This document shows, in pieces, positions 35,431 through 47,279 of a stretch of 64,000 bases of DNA. A program made the translations under genes and the position numbers. Source of the stretch: Calliopum simillimum. Its lineage: Eukaryota; Arthropoda; Insecta; Diptera; Lauxaniidae. The stretch lies in NCBI GenBank assembly GCA_951812925.1, contig OX638368.1, forward strand, positions 11,363,994 to 11,427,993. The letters run 5' to 3'. Positions within the stretch are counted from its first letter, which is position 1; every line of letters starts with the position of its first letter. The notes beneath the pieces were generated by a model. It was given only the letters and a program-made list of their open reading frames with translations, searched no databases and was not told where the DNA came from.

Positions 35431-38400
35431 CATTCCATTCTAAGCACCCCGTCATTTGATTTTCTCATCCCATATTTTTTTAAATTTTTTTTTCTTTTTG
35501 TACCTACTTGTTGAGAATGCACGGTTCGTTTGAACTTGGTTTTTACCTCGATGTCATCATTCTTATGCAAATTTATTCACTGGGGTCCAGATATACAGAA
35601 AAAGTGTTTTTTAAATTGGTCAGGAAGTTAGTTGATTTTAAGGGTCGAATTTAAGTTACCAAATGGTCTAAATATGCAATAAGTTTTCTTATGGTTTTCT
35701 TTACCAAAAGTTTGGTTCTTCAAGATTTTTAAAGTAATATAACAGAATAAGAAAATCCTTAGCCACAAAAACTTATAATGCAGCTTGAAGATTCAGCACT
35801 GTACTTCAAAATTTAGTTTAAATTATGTCAATATATTTTTTCGTCTTCGAAATATCAAAAAAACCTAGCTTTTTGTCTTATTCACATTCCCAGGTAAGAA
35901 CAGTTCAAAACATCTCGAAAAACCAAACTTAAAACTAAGATTCCTTGAAAACCGTACGAGATATAGCAATTCTTAGAGAAAACAATTATGTAGGCTAGCT
36001 CCAACTAGGACTAGTTTTAAAAAACAAAAGTTTCAAAAGGTAAATGGTATTTGGGTTTGGTGTGCTATGCTGTAACTGTAATACATATATTAGTTTTGCA
36101 TCACCAAAGTATCTTAAAGTCTGAAAAAGTTATAAGGGTTAACAGTAACGTCCAAATCAAAATTTTCAGGTATTTCGTGTAGCACATACAACACAATATT
36201 TTCAATGCAACACATTTTTAGTCGGTTTTGACACATTCAAATGATGTCCTTCACCATTACCACTTTATTATGTTGCTTTAAAATGCCTAGATTTTGCTCT
36301 CGTATACAAAAACAACCCCTTTTCTATGAAGCATGTCCTTAAAGCCTTTTCGAAAGTACTATTTTGCTGGTATTTTTCCTTTTGCACGTGTGATTGTTTT
36401 TAATTTGAGCACTTTGTTTAGTGAAATCTAAACAATTTGGCATAGAAGCGATGACGCATCCTAACAGCACGTGTTGTTTGTTCCTTTTCCCGTTTTATTT
36501 TCGTTGCTTTTGGTATACAATTTGTTGCGCTTGTCAACAAAATTTATCGTAAAATTTAATTTAAATGCATTCAAAAACAGAAAATTTGTTATCTCATATA
36601 ATAAATGATGCCAAGTAATGATAAAAACAATAGCAAAAAAATGACATCCACAATTGCAATAATAAGCCAGCAACAAAACATGTTGTTTACTGTTAAGTGT
36701 TGATGTTTTTTCAGTGAAACCTACATCCTACTTTTTCCTATAACTCCTCAGATTTTGTCATTGAAAGCTACAAGCGCTTTTTCTCGTCACTCCTTGCTTT
36801 ATTGCAAAAAAAACGCAAACTGTTCCAACATCAAAAAGCCCAAAGTTCACAGCAAAGGAAATAAGCATAGGAGTCAAGGAAAACAAGCCCTTTGTTACCT
36901 TATAAAACAAACGAAAACACTGACATGCAGCAACGCACACACACACGCATAAACCGCACACCAACATAAAACCACTACATGCAAAATCAGTCACATACTT
37001 GCACACACGCAAGTTCACTGTAGGTAGGCATGTTTTCGCATATGCAATTATTTATCACTTGCAGGATATGCAAAAACATCTCACCTTTACATGTTAAACA
37101 TTAAGGAGTTGAAGAGGTCAAACTCACATGTACATACATATGTGCTTCTGCAGTGCTTGTGTGTATGTTACACTTTTGTCTCTACCGGTCAAAAGCAGCA
37201 TTACATGTTGGCTACTTTACGCGCCACAAAGTGCGTTATTGCTGTCGTTGATATTCTACTGTTGCTGTTGCTGCTGCTGCTGCTGCTGCATATGTGCAAC
37301 ATTGCACAGTGGTATGGTTTCATACTATGCATGTTGTGGAAAAAATAAAAGAAGTGCTCCTAAAACAATAAAACTTCGCATGCTAAACACATTGAATACC
37401 ATATTGTACGTCTGAATACGACAGCTAATACATAATGGGATGTCACGTCGACATAAAATGTGTCCCATAAATCACGCAAGATTTGTAATTGCAGCCATTT
37501 ATATCGTAAAGTATTACCAATTCAAAATAACTAAACAATGTTTAATAGCTGATGATTTAAGGTTAATAAAAACGGTATACTACATGAAGCACTCTCGTCG
37601 TACAGGGCTTCCAAAAATGTACGACACATAAAAGCAGTTATGAAATCAGATATAATCAAGAAAATGCATTGTGGATGCTTCGAAATCAAATGTTTGTCTT
37701 CTGGGAACAATTTTCATCAAATCCGTTTGGCAATCAATGTGCTAACTAGTTATAGCTTCTTAGGAAATATTCCAAAAATGGGCGTAAAATATCAACGGAC
37801 ACGCTTTCTTTCCCGTAGAAAATTAACGTTCTTTTGTTGAAACAAAAAATAAAAGGTGTGCACCTATGACAACGAAAGTTTGCATGCTTTATTAGATACA
37901 GCTAGCTAGAAAATAATTTCAAAAATGGCCGGGCACGCCTACTTCCCATAGAAATGAAAATTTTTAATCCTAAATGTATGCAACACATTATTTGCGTATA
38001 CACAAACCACATGAACTTTTTTCAGAAAGTGTTTCGATTGGCTTAATTATGTCAAAAACTTTTTGACTTAAATTGAAAGCGTCAAATCTTACCTCTCATC
38101 TTTTTTTATAGCTAGAAAAAAGAATTAATATAAATGCACAACTGAGTTGCATGAAAAAGTTAATCAAATTCACTCTGATAACCTTTAAATGACTTTGGCT
38201 CTACTTTCCGAAGAAAAGGAAAAAGAAAAGAAAAAATTTAAATAGTTACTACTTAGTGAAACATATCTATATAAAACTGCATTATTAGATTTTTGAAATT
38301 TTGTTAATGGAAAATTGATATTTCCTTGGCAAAATACTACTGTGCATCGTTTCGTGTCGTTGGTTAGCAAACGCAGCTTAAAACAAACTTACTAGCGACA

Positions 38401-39427
38401 CAACATCAGCAACAGCCAACAACTTTTCTAACATTGCTGTCGTTGTTGTCCTTGTCACTAGCAAACTATTGTGGTTCGGTTGTTGTTGCCTAAAAAGGAA
38501 CCTGTTCAATGTCAGCTTTAGTATGAGTATGTTACTGCTGCTGCCATATGTAGCCAGATGTGAAGAATTTTTTAGCGACAATGACAAAATCTGCTGAAGT
38601 GAGGAAATTTGGGTAAATGGCGGAATTCACAATATACACGAATATTCTTGAAGTTTTTGGTAATTGTTTTCATTTTTTTACTAGCCTTTGTTTTGTACTG
38701 AAATTTAGTTCTATGTAACTTATCTTCTGTTTAGTCTCTTTAAAGTCTTTTTTTTTTTCTGCAGGATTTGATATTTTTGTTACGCCATATTCAAATACCA
38801 TCATCTGGCAACTACGCACATTGTACATACCGTTGCTTTATACTGTTGTAACTGTCTGGTTGATGCTTTTAATTTTTGGTCAGGTAACATGGTAAACATT
38901 CCTAAGCCTGTGCCTGTACTTGATCCTTGAAGTGTATAAAATTTATGCAAACTTTACTGTTTTCTGTTTAGTTTCAACATTTTGTTTGAGAGACTCTTTT
39001 GATTTTTGGTCAAGATGGTTTTGGCTTTAAAGTTTTTTTTTCTCTATCTTTTTAAAATAAAACTTTTGAACTTATGGGCCAATATTTAATATGGTTGCTA
39101 AAGGGGAGACTAACTTTTTATTGGTATTTTGAACGAAACTATCAGTTAAAAAATGCATTAAAATTAGTAGAATTTGAGCAAGCGGGCTGCAAAACTATCG
39201 CAACTCAAAAAAGCAAAACTTAGCGAGAATTCCTTAAAAGATTTTCGCTCACATTTTTGATCTAAGACCAGTTCTCTGATAAAAAACATTTTGGTGGCAC
39301 ATTTATTCCAGTAACAGACCAAAAATGGATCTTGCTTTGAGTTGTCTTGCTGCAAAAATAACGATAATATATCATCTGGTATTCGCCACGTTGAGCAAAT
39401 GCGTAAATAGACATACTGGAGTGTATA
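35431..39427. other. Noncoding stretch, largely TE-poor
   Basis: It contains a CTG run at 37,261-37,289 and CA-rich DNA near 36,935-36,950. No exon was recognised. Several ORFs of 60-95 codons at 36.4-37.8 kb are composition artefacts (poly-Cys/Leu from CTG) or lack any family signature. Confidence 0.4.
37261..37289. repeat. (CTG)n trinucleotide run
   Basis: GTTGCTGTTG followed by six uninterrupted CTG units. CAG/CTG runs are common in fly introns. Confidence 0.9.
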
Positions 39428-39816
39428 TTAGGGTGTGCCGAAAAAATTTTTTTTATGGACAGGGTCAGAAAGTAGCCTTAGGACTTCAAAAAGAAGCCTG
39501 TAAAATTTCAGCAAGATCCATCCGATAGATTTGTGTCAGAATTGAATTAAGTTTGAAACGAAATTCTGGAAATAGGGCATTCTTGTATTGATACCTGAGG
39601 TCATAAAACTGACATATAAACATATAGGATCTTAACATATATTTTTTTGTTTTTTCTGCAACGGCATTGGGATAACGAAAAAAAAATTTCAAATTTTATT
39701 TCAATTCTGATACAAATCTATTGGATAGATCTTGTTAAAAATTTTGCGCTTCTTATTGAAAATACTTTCCGGATCTGTCGAAACTGCATAGAGTGAAAAA
39801 AATATTTTTTCGTTAT
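39428..39816. mobile_element. MITE-like inverted-repeat element, about 390 bp
   Basis: The arms of about 120 bp are inverted copies. On the left, CAAGATCCATCCGATAGATT then GTGTCAGAATTGAATTAAG (39,510-39,550). On the right, in reverse complement, CAAGATCTATCCAATAGATT then GTATCAGAATTGAAATAA. The outer ends GCCGAAAAAATTTTTTTTAT and, in reverse complement, AACGAAAAAATATTTTTTTC also pair. There is no ORF. It abuts the LINE relic at 39,829. Confidence 0.8.
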
Positions 39817-39828
39817 ATGTACTCACTC

Positions 39829-40440
39829 TCAATAGGTCTCGATTAGAAAGTAGCCATATTTTGCTAGTTCATCAGGCTTTTCGTTACCTTTCATGTTTCT
39901 GTGAACTGGAACCCAAACAAGAGTAAGTTCAGATTGTCGTCCTAGTGCGACTATTTTTTTTCTCCATTCCTTAACTACCTTTGATTTTACCGTTACTGGG
40001 TAAAGCGCCTTAATAGTGGCGTGACTATAAGAAAATATCGCCACTTACCCATAACTGAGATTATCAGTCTCTGCAAGCCTACAGGCTTTGATATTTGCAT
40101 AAACTTCTGCCTGAAAGACGTTATGTGATTTTGATAAATTAAAGTCTGAGGTCTAAGGAGTTAGAAAATTTGACTGGCAAGGTATCAAGGATGGAGCTGT
40201 GACCATAATTTTTTGGAATTCAGCAAACGGCTTCTGTGACTATAATCCAATGAATAAGGTTGAAGGAAGAAGATGCAAAAGGACGCTAAAAGCTGCGGTT
40301 GGATATGGTTTCAATACTCTCGTTACACCAACATATACTGTCCGTTCAACTTTCTCCAGTTCTGTTTGATTATAGTAGCTCGCCCTAACTAAAGAGCCGT
40401 AGCTGAGGACATGACGTTATACTTTTTCTTAATCACAAGG
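39829..40440 (-). pseudogene. LINE remnant with RNase H domain
   Basis: The minus strand from about 40,430 reads YGSLVRASYYNQTELEKVER, then VGVTRVLKPYPTAAFSVLL (the end of the reverse transcriptase region, corresponding to the common PT-x-AL-x-x-LL block). After frame shifts come NVFQAEVYANIKACRLAETD and YSHATIKALYPVTVKSKVV, then ALGRQSELTLVWVPVHRNMKGNEKPDELAKYG. This is the RNase H signature (FQAE, S-D-S-Q-A-A-I-K-A-L-like, W-V-P-G-H, G-N-E-x-A-D). RNase H after reverse transcriptase is found in I-, R1- and Loa-type LINEs. Catalytic positions are mutated (YSHAT for Y-S-D-S-Q, PVHR for P-G-H). It is dead. Confidence 0.78.
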
Positions 40441-42079
40441 ATGGAAGCAATGTTTAATGTAAGTATAAACAACGATTTAATCATATACGGATAGGTACCG
40501 AAATTGTGACTAGTTGATACTAAAATACCTCATTATATGTTACACCATTTATGTCTGCTGTTGATTAAATGCAGTGCAATGCATAAATATCAACAAAAAT
40601 AATATGCAAAATATATACAAATGTAAAATAAAAGGACATGTTCATGCAAAGGGTAAACCTAATCAAAATTTTAACACTATTTCGGAAACTATATAAAATT
40701 CTGAAATATTTTTAGTTTTCAAAGTGGCTTTAAAGAGGCTAGGTATAACCTAAACTCAAATTTGATATATGAGAAATGATTCATACCACCTTTTTCAGAC
40801 AGTCTTTCTTAAAATTTGCATATATCTTGAAGTTTTGAATATTTCGTGTACTTGGCTGATGAAAAAACCCTTCTGATCATCATCAATGAGCATAAAAAGT
40901 AAAACGCAGTATGATGGCATAAAAAAACAACATGCAGTAATAATGAGCGATATATCAGGATATGCAGGACATTCAATGTAAGTAGTTGCAAATATTGTAA
41001 TAAGTACAAGAAAAAAAAAAAAAAATCACTTGTAAATAAAAATTAAATCCTTCCTTTGAAAAAAAAAAAAAGTATCCTAGGGATATCATTTTTATGCAAC
41101 ATTTTAAAAGCGACATATATACATATATAAGTTTGTATAAAGCAGCAATAACAAGGAAAATATTAAAGCACATGAAGGGAAAAATCAATATATATTGCAA
41201 TGGCATATCAACAACAACAGGAAGACGATACACGACAACATTATCGCTTAGGTCAATACAAAAACTCAATGGCTACTTCTCTTCACAAATACTGCAGCAA
41301 CTGCTGCTTCTGCACTTCAAAGTACATGCAAAGGACATCTTTTATGCTTGTTAGTCAAGGCCTGGCAGTGCCTGGCGGCATAATCGAAAGTTCAAGACTT
41401 ACATATATGCAATGCATGTATGTCTGTGTATATGTATTAACGACTGACCCATGTGTGGTAGTGCAACTTGAGGATTAAAAGTTTAAATAAATTCCCGCTT
41501 CTTTATGCCCAAGGAAAATATACAACTACATATATTCTGCAGTTGTAACGCATAAAAGGAAAGTACATATAACTTACATACATATATAGTTATTCATTGA
41601 ATTTTCAATAAAAATTTCCATGTATTGTGCGGAAAATCAATGAACCAGAGCGGTATTAACAGCAGCAATTAAGTGCGCTATAACAGCACATGAGACTTAT
41701 AAAAAAAGCAACTGTGATGATGCTTAAAAAAGAAAAACTCTTAAGATTAAAGATAAATATCAAAGAATATCTTTTTTTGTGGCTCAAACGTAAAACTCAT
41801 TGAGATGTTTCCAGAAATATTGAATGAAATTGAAGAAATCAAAGAGTATAGAAAATCATCGAAAATCAAAAAAGTTTTATATACTTGAAGATAATATTTC
41901 CCAAGCCAAATGAATAACCAAGAGTAGATAGCCATAATCATACTTATTAAACTTTACCATCCAAATTTTCCAATTAGATCATTACTTTTCCAGTCATCAT
42001 CCATTAAAATAAAGTTGTTTCAACTCCATGCAAATAAATTTGTACATAATATTCATGTAGAGTTAGAATACCTGTATTT
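40441..42079. other. Noncoding stretch, no gene recognised
   Basis: A runs are at 41,011-41,025 and 41,059-41,071. Positions 41,100-41,700 are TE-poor with AGCAGCAAT and AACAACAACAG words. Confidence 0.4.
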
Positions 42080-42215
42080 CAACGAATGATAACTCGGAAA
42101 GTAAGCAACCAATTTGCAAAGTAAAAATGTTAAATTTTATGAAGAAGTTTATGGCTATTTGATGCATTTGGCTTAACAAACTACACCTTACCCTAGAATT
42201 GATTCATATATTATA
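42080..42215 (+). repeat. Dispersed repeat, copy 1 (paired with 55.7-55.8 kb)
   Basis: It shares ATAACTCGGAAAGTAA, TTATGGCTATTT and AACTACACCTT, in the same order and spacing, with 55,710-55,815. Element identity is unknown. Confidence 0.65.
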
Positions 42216-42498
42216 TGGAGCAAATAAGAGTTTTCAAACAAAAAGCGATATTTCAACCTTAAGCTTACTTCATTTACATGTATCCATGTATCTCAAAAAT
42301 TAACGAGGAAACAGACAAGTGCATTTGAAAAAATTTTCTCAAAACCTTAAAAACACTTCTTTGGTCAAAAATTGTAGAAGTGGTTTTTGGAGCAAAAGAG
42401 CCGACGATTTGTCGAATAGTATCAGTATAAGTATATGAAAAGAACTAATGCATAACAAGAAAGTCCAGGCGTATGTAAAAATATCGATACACAGATAA

Positions 42499-44096
42499 TC
42501 TATACTATTTATATAAAATTGCTTATATGAAAACCCTATGTAACGATTTGGTGCAAAACATACCGAACCGATTTTAATAATTTTTTTTTTTAAACGTTCT
42601 ACGTTTAAAAGGGAACAGGATTGTATACTTATTTTTTTAATTTTTATAAGATAAACCATTTTTTTTTAGTATGAAGTTGTTGAAAAAAAAAATTCAATGC
42701 TTGCATAAAAATGATCGTTTGCATTTCAGTCGCTATAGCTTGCTGCGCCATGAGTTATGTGCTGTTGTTGTCTTTTCCGTCTCTTTCATTTATTGTTTTT
42801 TTTTTTTGTTCTTGATGTTGTGTTGTTGATGAGAGCACAAATGAGAGTGATTTCGTTAGTGATGCCAACTCAATATTTTTGGACTTTTAACGATGTTTTA
42901 CATGTTTTTCAATATTTTTCAATTCTTTTTGACTTTTTTCGATATTTTGGATGTTTGGACTTTGATCGATTTCTTCGATGTACATATTTCACTATTTTTC
43001 GAAACTTTTAATTTTGTTTCGATTTATTGGATGTTTCGTTTTTAGACTTTTACCGATTTCTTCAATGGGTTTCAATATTTTTCAAAACTTTTGGGCTTTT
43101 ACGATATGTTTTTCGATTTCTTTTTTATAATTTTACCGATATTTTGGATGTTTTATACTTTTGCCGATTTCTTCGATGTGTTTCAATATTTTTCAAAACT
43201 TTTGGGCTTTTACCGATATATAGGATGTTTTTCGTCATTTTTGGACTTTAGCCGATATTTTGAACGTCTTTCTATAAACTTGGACTTTACCGATTTCTTC
43301 GTTGTGTTTCAATATTTTCCGAAACTTTTGGACCCTTTTCGATATATTGAATATTTTTCGATATATGTATTTAGACTTTCACCGATTTCTTCAATGTTTT
43401 CCAATAATTTTTGACTTTTACCGATATGTAGGATGTTTTTCGACATTTTTGGACTTTTACCGATATTTTGTACGTTTTCAAAAATTTTTTTTTTATTTCA
43501 CTATTTTTCGAAACTTTTGAACTTCTTTCGATGTATGTATTGGATGTTTTTCGATATATGTATTTGAACTGTTACCGATATATAGGATGTTTTTTGATAA
43601 ACTTGAACTTTATCCGATTTCTTCGATGTTTTTCAATGTTTTTCGAAACTTTTGAACCATTTTCGATATGTTGGATCTTTTTCGCTTTATTTGGACTTTC
43701 ACTGATTTTTTTATATGTAGTATTTATTGATTTGAATCGTTCGCATAGAAGAACTTAGTCTCTAGCATGCCACTCATCATAATAATAACAATCAAGTATT
43801 ATTATTATTATTTTTTCGATGTTTTCCAATACTTTTGGACTTTTACCGATCTTATGATGTTTTTCGACTTTTACCGATATTTAAGATGTTTTTCAATATT
43901 TTTTGAAACTTTTGGACTTTTAGCGAAATTTTGGATGTTTTTCGATACTTTTGGAACTTTACTGATAAAATAAATATATCGGAGCATCTGTTTGTGGCAC
44001 TTTGTTTTAAAAAATAAAAAAAAAATTTCGTTATTAGCTTTTTAGTGCAATCTGGCTTTTTATTAAAACCCGTGCAACGCCGGGTAAAACAGCTAG
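42499..44096 (+). mobile_element. Non-autonomous Helitron, both termini present
   Basis: The 5' end at 42,499 is TCTATACTATTTATATAAA, the TC-start typical of insect Helitrons, preceded by A. The 3' end is a hairpin ACCCG / TGCAACGC / CGGGT (44,068-44,085), then AAAACAGCTAG, closing with CTAG at 44,093-44,096 and followed by T. Insertion between A and T, a terminal CTRR and a hairpin about 11 bp inside the end are the classical Helitron features. Near the 5' end, ACCGAACCGATTTTAATAAT is also a common Helitron word. There is no Rep-helicase ORF, so it depends on a helper. The interior (42,890-43,975) is minisatellite. Confidence 0.85.
42890..43975. repeat. AT-rich minisatellite inside the Helitron
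   Basis: Variants of ACTTTTACCGATATTTTGGA, GATGTTTTTCGATAT and TTTCAATATTTTTC recur through 1.1 kb with irregular period, about 35-60 bp per cycle. Frames stay open here and give Phe-rich pseudo-proteins; none is a gene. The words resemble the 32.6-33.8-kb array. Confidence 0.8.
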
Positions 44097-44214
44097 TATA
44101 CATATATTATATTCATTTGCTAATAGTTTCGAAGATATGAACAAAAATACTGATTTACGCCCCTGCCATGCCAATTAAAAAAATTTTATGAATCATTGGA
44201 AAGTTAATTTCAAT

Positions 44215-44470
44215 TCCTACAATTAAGGCTTATTAATATTCCGCCATAAATATTCTTTGTTTTGACTAAAAAACATCCGGATGACCTTCGGGTACCTTTG
44301 GCTATCACAGAAAACTAACAATTAAAGCTTGTTGATAGTCTGCCATTGGTATTTTTCCTCTAGTACACCTAAATATTCTTCGTTTTGGCTATGAAGCTTT
44401 CGAGTAACCTTCAGAAAACTTTGTGTATCACTTGAAAACCTTCCCATACATAAGCTTCATTCAGTCTTAT
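44215..44470 (+). repeat. Outlying copies of the 47-49-kb minisatellite family
   Basis: About two units with TTCGTTTTGGCTATGAAGC, TTGATAGTCTGCCAT and CCTCTAGTACACCTA. The family resumes at 47,280 after 2.8 kb of other sequence. Confidence 0.8.
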
Positions 44471-44589
44471 TAGCCGAAAAGTTTCTATGTAATAATGCAT
44501 CAGATACTCACTCAATGAATGGTTTTCAAAACATACTGCCAACACCCTTTTCACCCCTATAAAGTATGATTTCGGGTATAAAAACTATC

Positions 44590-45600
44590 AAATGGTATTC
44601 AAATTTTTGGTCTTAAATAAATAATAAGTACCGAGTGAGATTGAAAAACTCAAAAATAATCCAAAGATATCGGAATAGTTGAAAAGAAATCAGAAAGTGA
44701 GATATCAAAAATATATATACTTACATATGTATATGTGGCACTTAATGAAGCATTGGAAAATATTCAAAAATATCGGGATATCAGAAACGTCAACAAATCA
44801 AAAATTATAAAAAGTAGCATCAAATTACTTGATAAGTGTTTAAAAAAAGAGAATAAAACGAGATTGTAGGTAATAGTCATAAATGAACGAAAAGTATTCG
44901 AAAAAAAACGACGATGAAGTCCATGAACCTTTCGAACTCTTAAAAAAGTCTACTGGAATCGGATCTAATCGAAAAAAATTTAGAAACATCTCAAAGCTTT
45001 TTAGAGTTTCATACAGTGACTAATCGAAAATTATTGGGACATAACGGAAAATTTGATATAGCTAGGAAATTTTCAAAAAAGCCTGGAAGAATAGAAAATT
45101 GTCGGAAGAAAATGAAAAACATCGAAAAAAGGATAAGATTTTGAAATTATGGAAACGTATTGAAGAATGGTGAACAATAAAACAGACCGTTGGAGTGCAA
45201 AATGATGGAAAAGTATTGAAAGCATCGAAAAGCCATTAAGAGAAATAATCAAAAAATATCGGAAATTTAGGAAACTTTCGAAGAGGTTGATAAGAGTTGG
45301 AAGCTATCGCAATGTGTTAAAACACAACTTACAATCTTTCGGGCATTGTCAGCAATGTCAGAATAATATTAGGTAACATCGAAAAAATCTATAAGTTTCG
45401 AAAATTATCGAAAAAGTAAATGAAGATTCGAAACTATTTAAAAGTCTGCTGGAATTAGGAGTGTTCAAAAATTGAAAGTGGAAATAAAAGAACTTGTTGC
45501 AAATTTGCAAAACACATTATAAAAAAGTAATCGAGAATTATTTCAAAATATCGCTAAAAGTTGAAAAATATCTAAATATCGTATATCAATATTCATTGAA
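44590..45600. repeat. Degenerate ATCGAAAA-rich tract
   Basis: GAAAAATATCGG, CATCGAAAA, TATTGAAGA and GTCGGAAG words recur without a clean period. In reverse complement they are the same TTTTCGAT/AATATT vocabulary as the Helitron interior. It is probably an old, decayed relative. Confidence 0.55.
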
Positions 45601-47279
45601 ACAGTCTGCAGTAGAAGGTCATACCTCAAAAGTATAAAAAGATAAGTTGCAAACAGGAATTAACAATCTATGACAATCGGAAATTTTTGCAGCGCTCTTA
45701 TATATGTTGTTCGTAATTCCATTAGGCATAAATTAGATTTTAATTAAGACCAAAAAAGGGTTAATTGCATGCTTGTTATCGCTGACGCTCCCTGGACAAG
45801 ACACGCTACGCAATGCCATATCGAAACTCGAAACTGATAACCAAATTTACACTGCAGCAAACTGTCAATGTCTTGATATGGTGTCGTAAAAGTTCATTAA
45901 TAAAATCATTAAAATATGCAGAGCCATATCCCTTTATGTCATGCGTGAAAAGTCGTTAAGGACAATCAACAGAAATTGAAATTATGTTAAGCAATTTCAA
46001 GTATGCACAGTACTAAAAACAATGAAATAAAATCGTTGTTGCATTAAAAATTAGAAAAAAGGATACGCCCTTTACAAAAACAAGACCAGCGAGGAGCAGC
46101 ATTAAAAAAAAAGAAAAAAAAGAGTTAACAGTGAAGAAGAACCACAACACATTATTCAACGCGTACATGACAGCCATATTTCAAAAAATAAATTTTCTGT
46201 GACTGTAAGCAGCTGTCAGCTTAATTGTTGTTTAGTCCCGAAAAAAAGTTAACAAAAAAGGATACCCGACGCAATCCTTTGGCCTTTGGCTAATTTGACT
46301 GCACAGCTTAACAATAGAATGCAGTGAAATGAGTGGCAACAGAAAAGACGAATATAAAAAATATTTTCACAAAAAGTATCCAACTTTTTCAGTAGGCACT
46401 CTGCGCCTAAATGTATGCTATAATTTTGTGGTATTTTGTATTTTTTTTTTCATTTGAAATGTTTTGTTTATTTTTTTTGTTTTTTATGAACATCAACCAA
46501 TTTATTAATTATGATAAAAGGGCAGGCTGCTGTGTAGTCTGTTGCTGCGGAAACTGTCCTTGCCAGGATAACAAGCGTGAAAAACATAAGTAGTCAGAGA
46601 AATGAAATAAAACAAAAAAAAAATAAATGCGTTATGCTTGAAAGGCGCTTAAAAATTGAGAGTTGAAAAAAAGTTAAAAAAAGGATACGAAAATTGTACA
46701 TTTGTCATTGTCGACTTTGAGTTTCTTCACACCGTCGAATATTAATTATAAATGTGGCGGCATTTTTAAGCCTTGTTAATAAGGCTTACACTTATTTTGC
46801 ATGTTAAATGAGTTTTGCGGTTTAATAGCGTACAATAATTTTTTAAAGGACTTTGAACGCTCTTTCTAAAAAATGTTTTTAACCTTTTTTATACAAACTA
46901 AAAAACTGTTTAGTTTGGCTAAGGTTCGTAGTTTTTATTTAAAAGTTATTCCCAATTTTTCGAGGAAGATCTATCCTCATCTTCAAGGGGTGACTTAAAT
47001 ATAAACACAAGTAATGAAACACAAATTAATGCAGCAAACTTACATAAAAATTACACAAAAATAAAAAAAATTTTAAAGTGGAAATGCTTAAATTTACAAA
47101 AAACTTACATTCAAATTGTATACAAACTAAACTTGAACTTACCTTATTACCAACTAAATGCCTCTTTATTGAAAGAAATATATTGAAGACTTTAAAAAAA
47201 GGAGTACTATTCAGTAATGGTGAAGAAAGTGAAATCTGTTTTTGAATAAAATGAAATATATGCTATCAAAATATCTTTC
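45601..47279. other. TE-poor noncoding stretch
   Basis: AAAAAGGATA occurs three times (46,056; 46,255; 46,678). The texture is intronic (CATTAAAAATTAG, GCACAGCTTAACAA). No exon was seen. Confidence 0.4.

Noticed and set aside
42757..43973. Overlapping frames of 68-107 codons
   Set aside because: Product of the minisatellite inside the Helitron; several frames open at once and no motifs.
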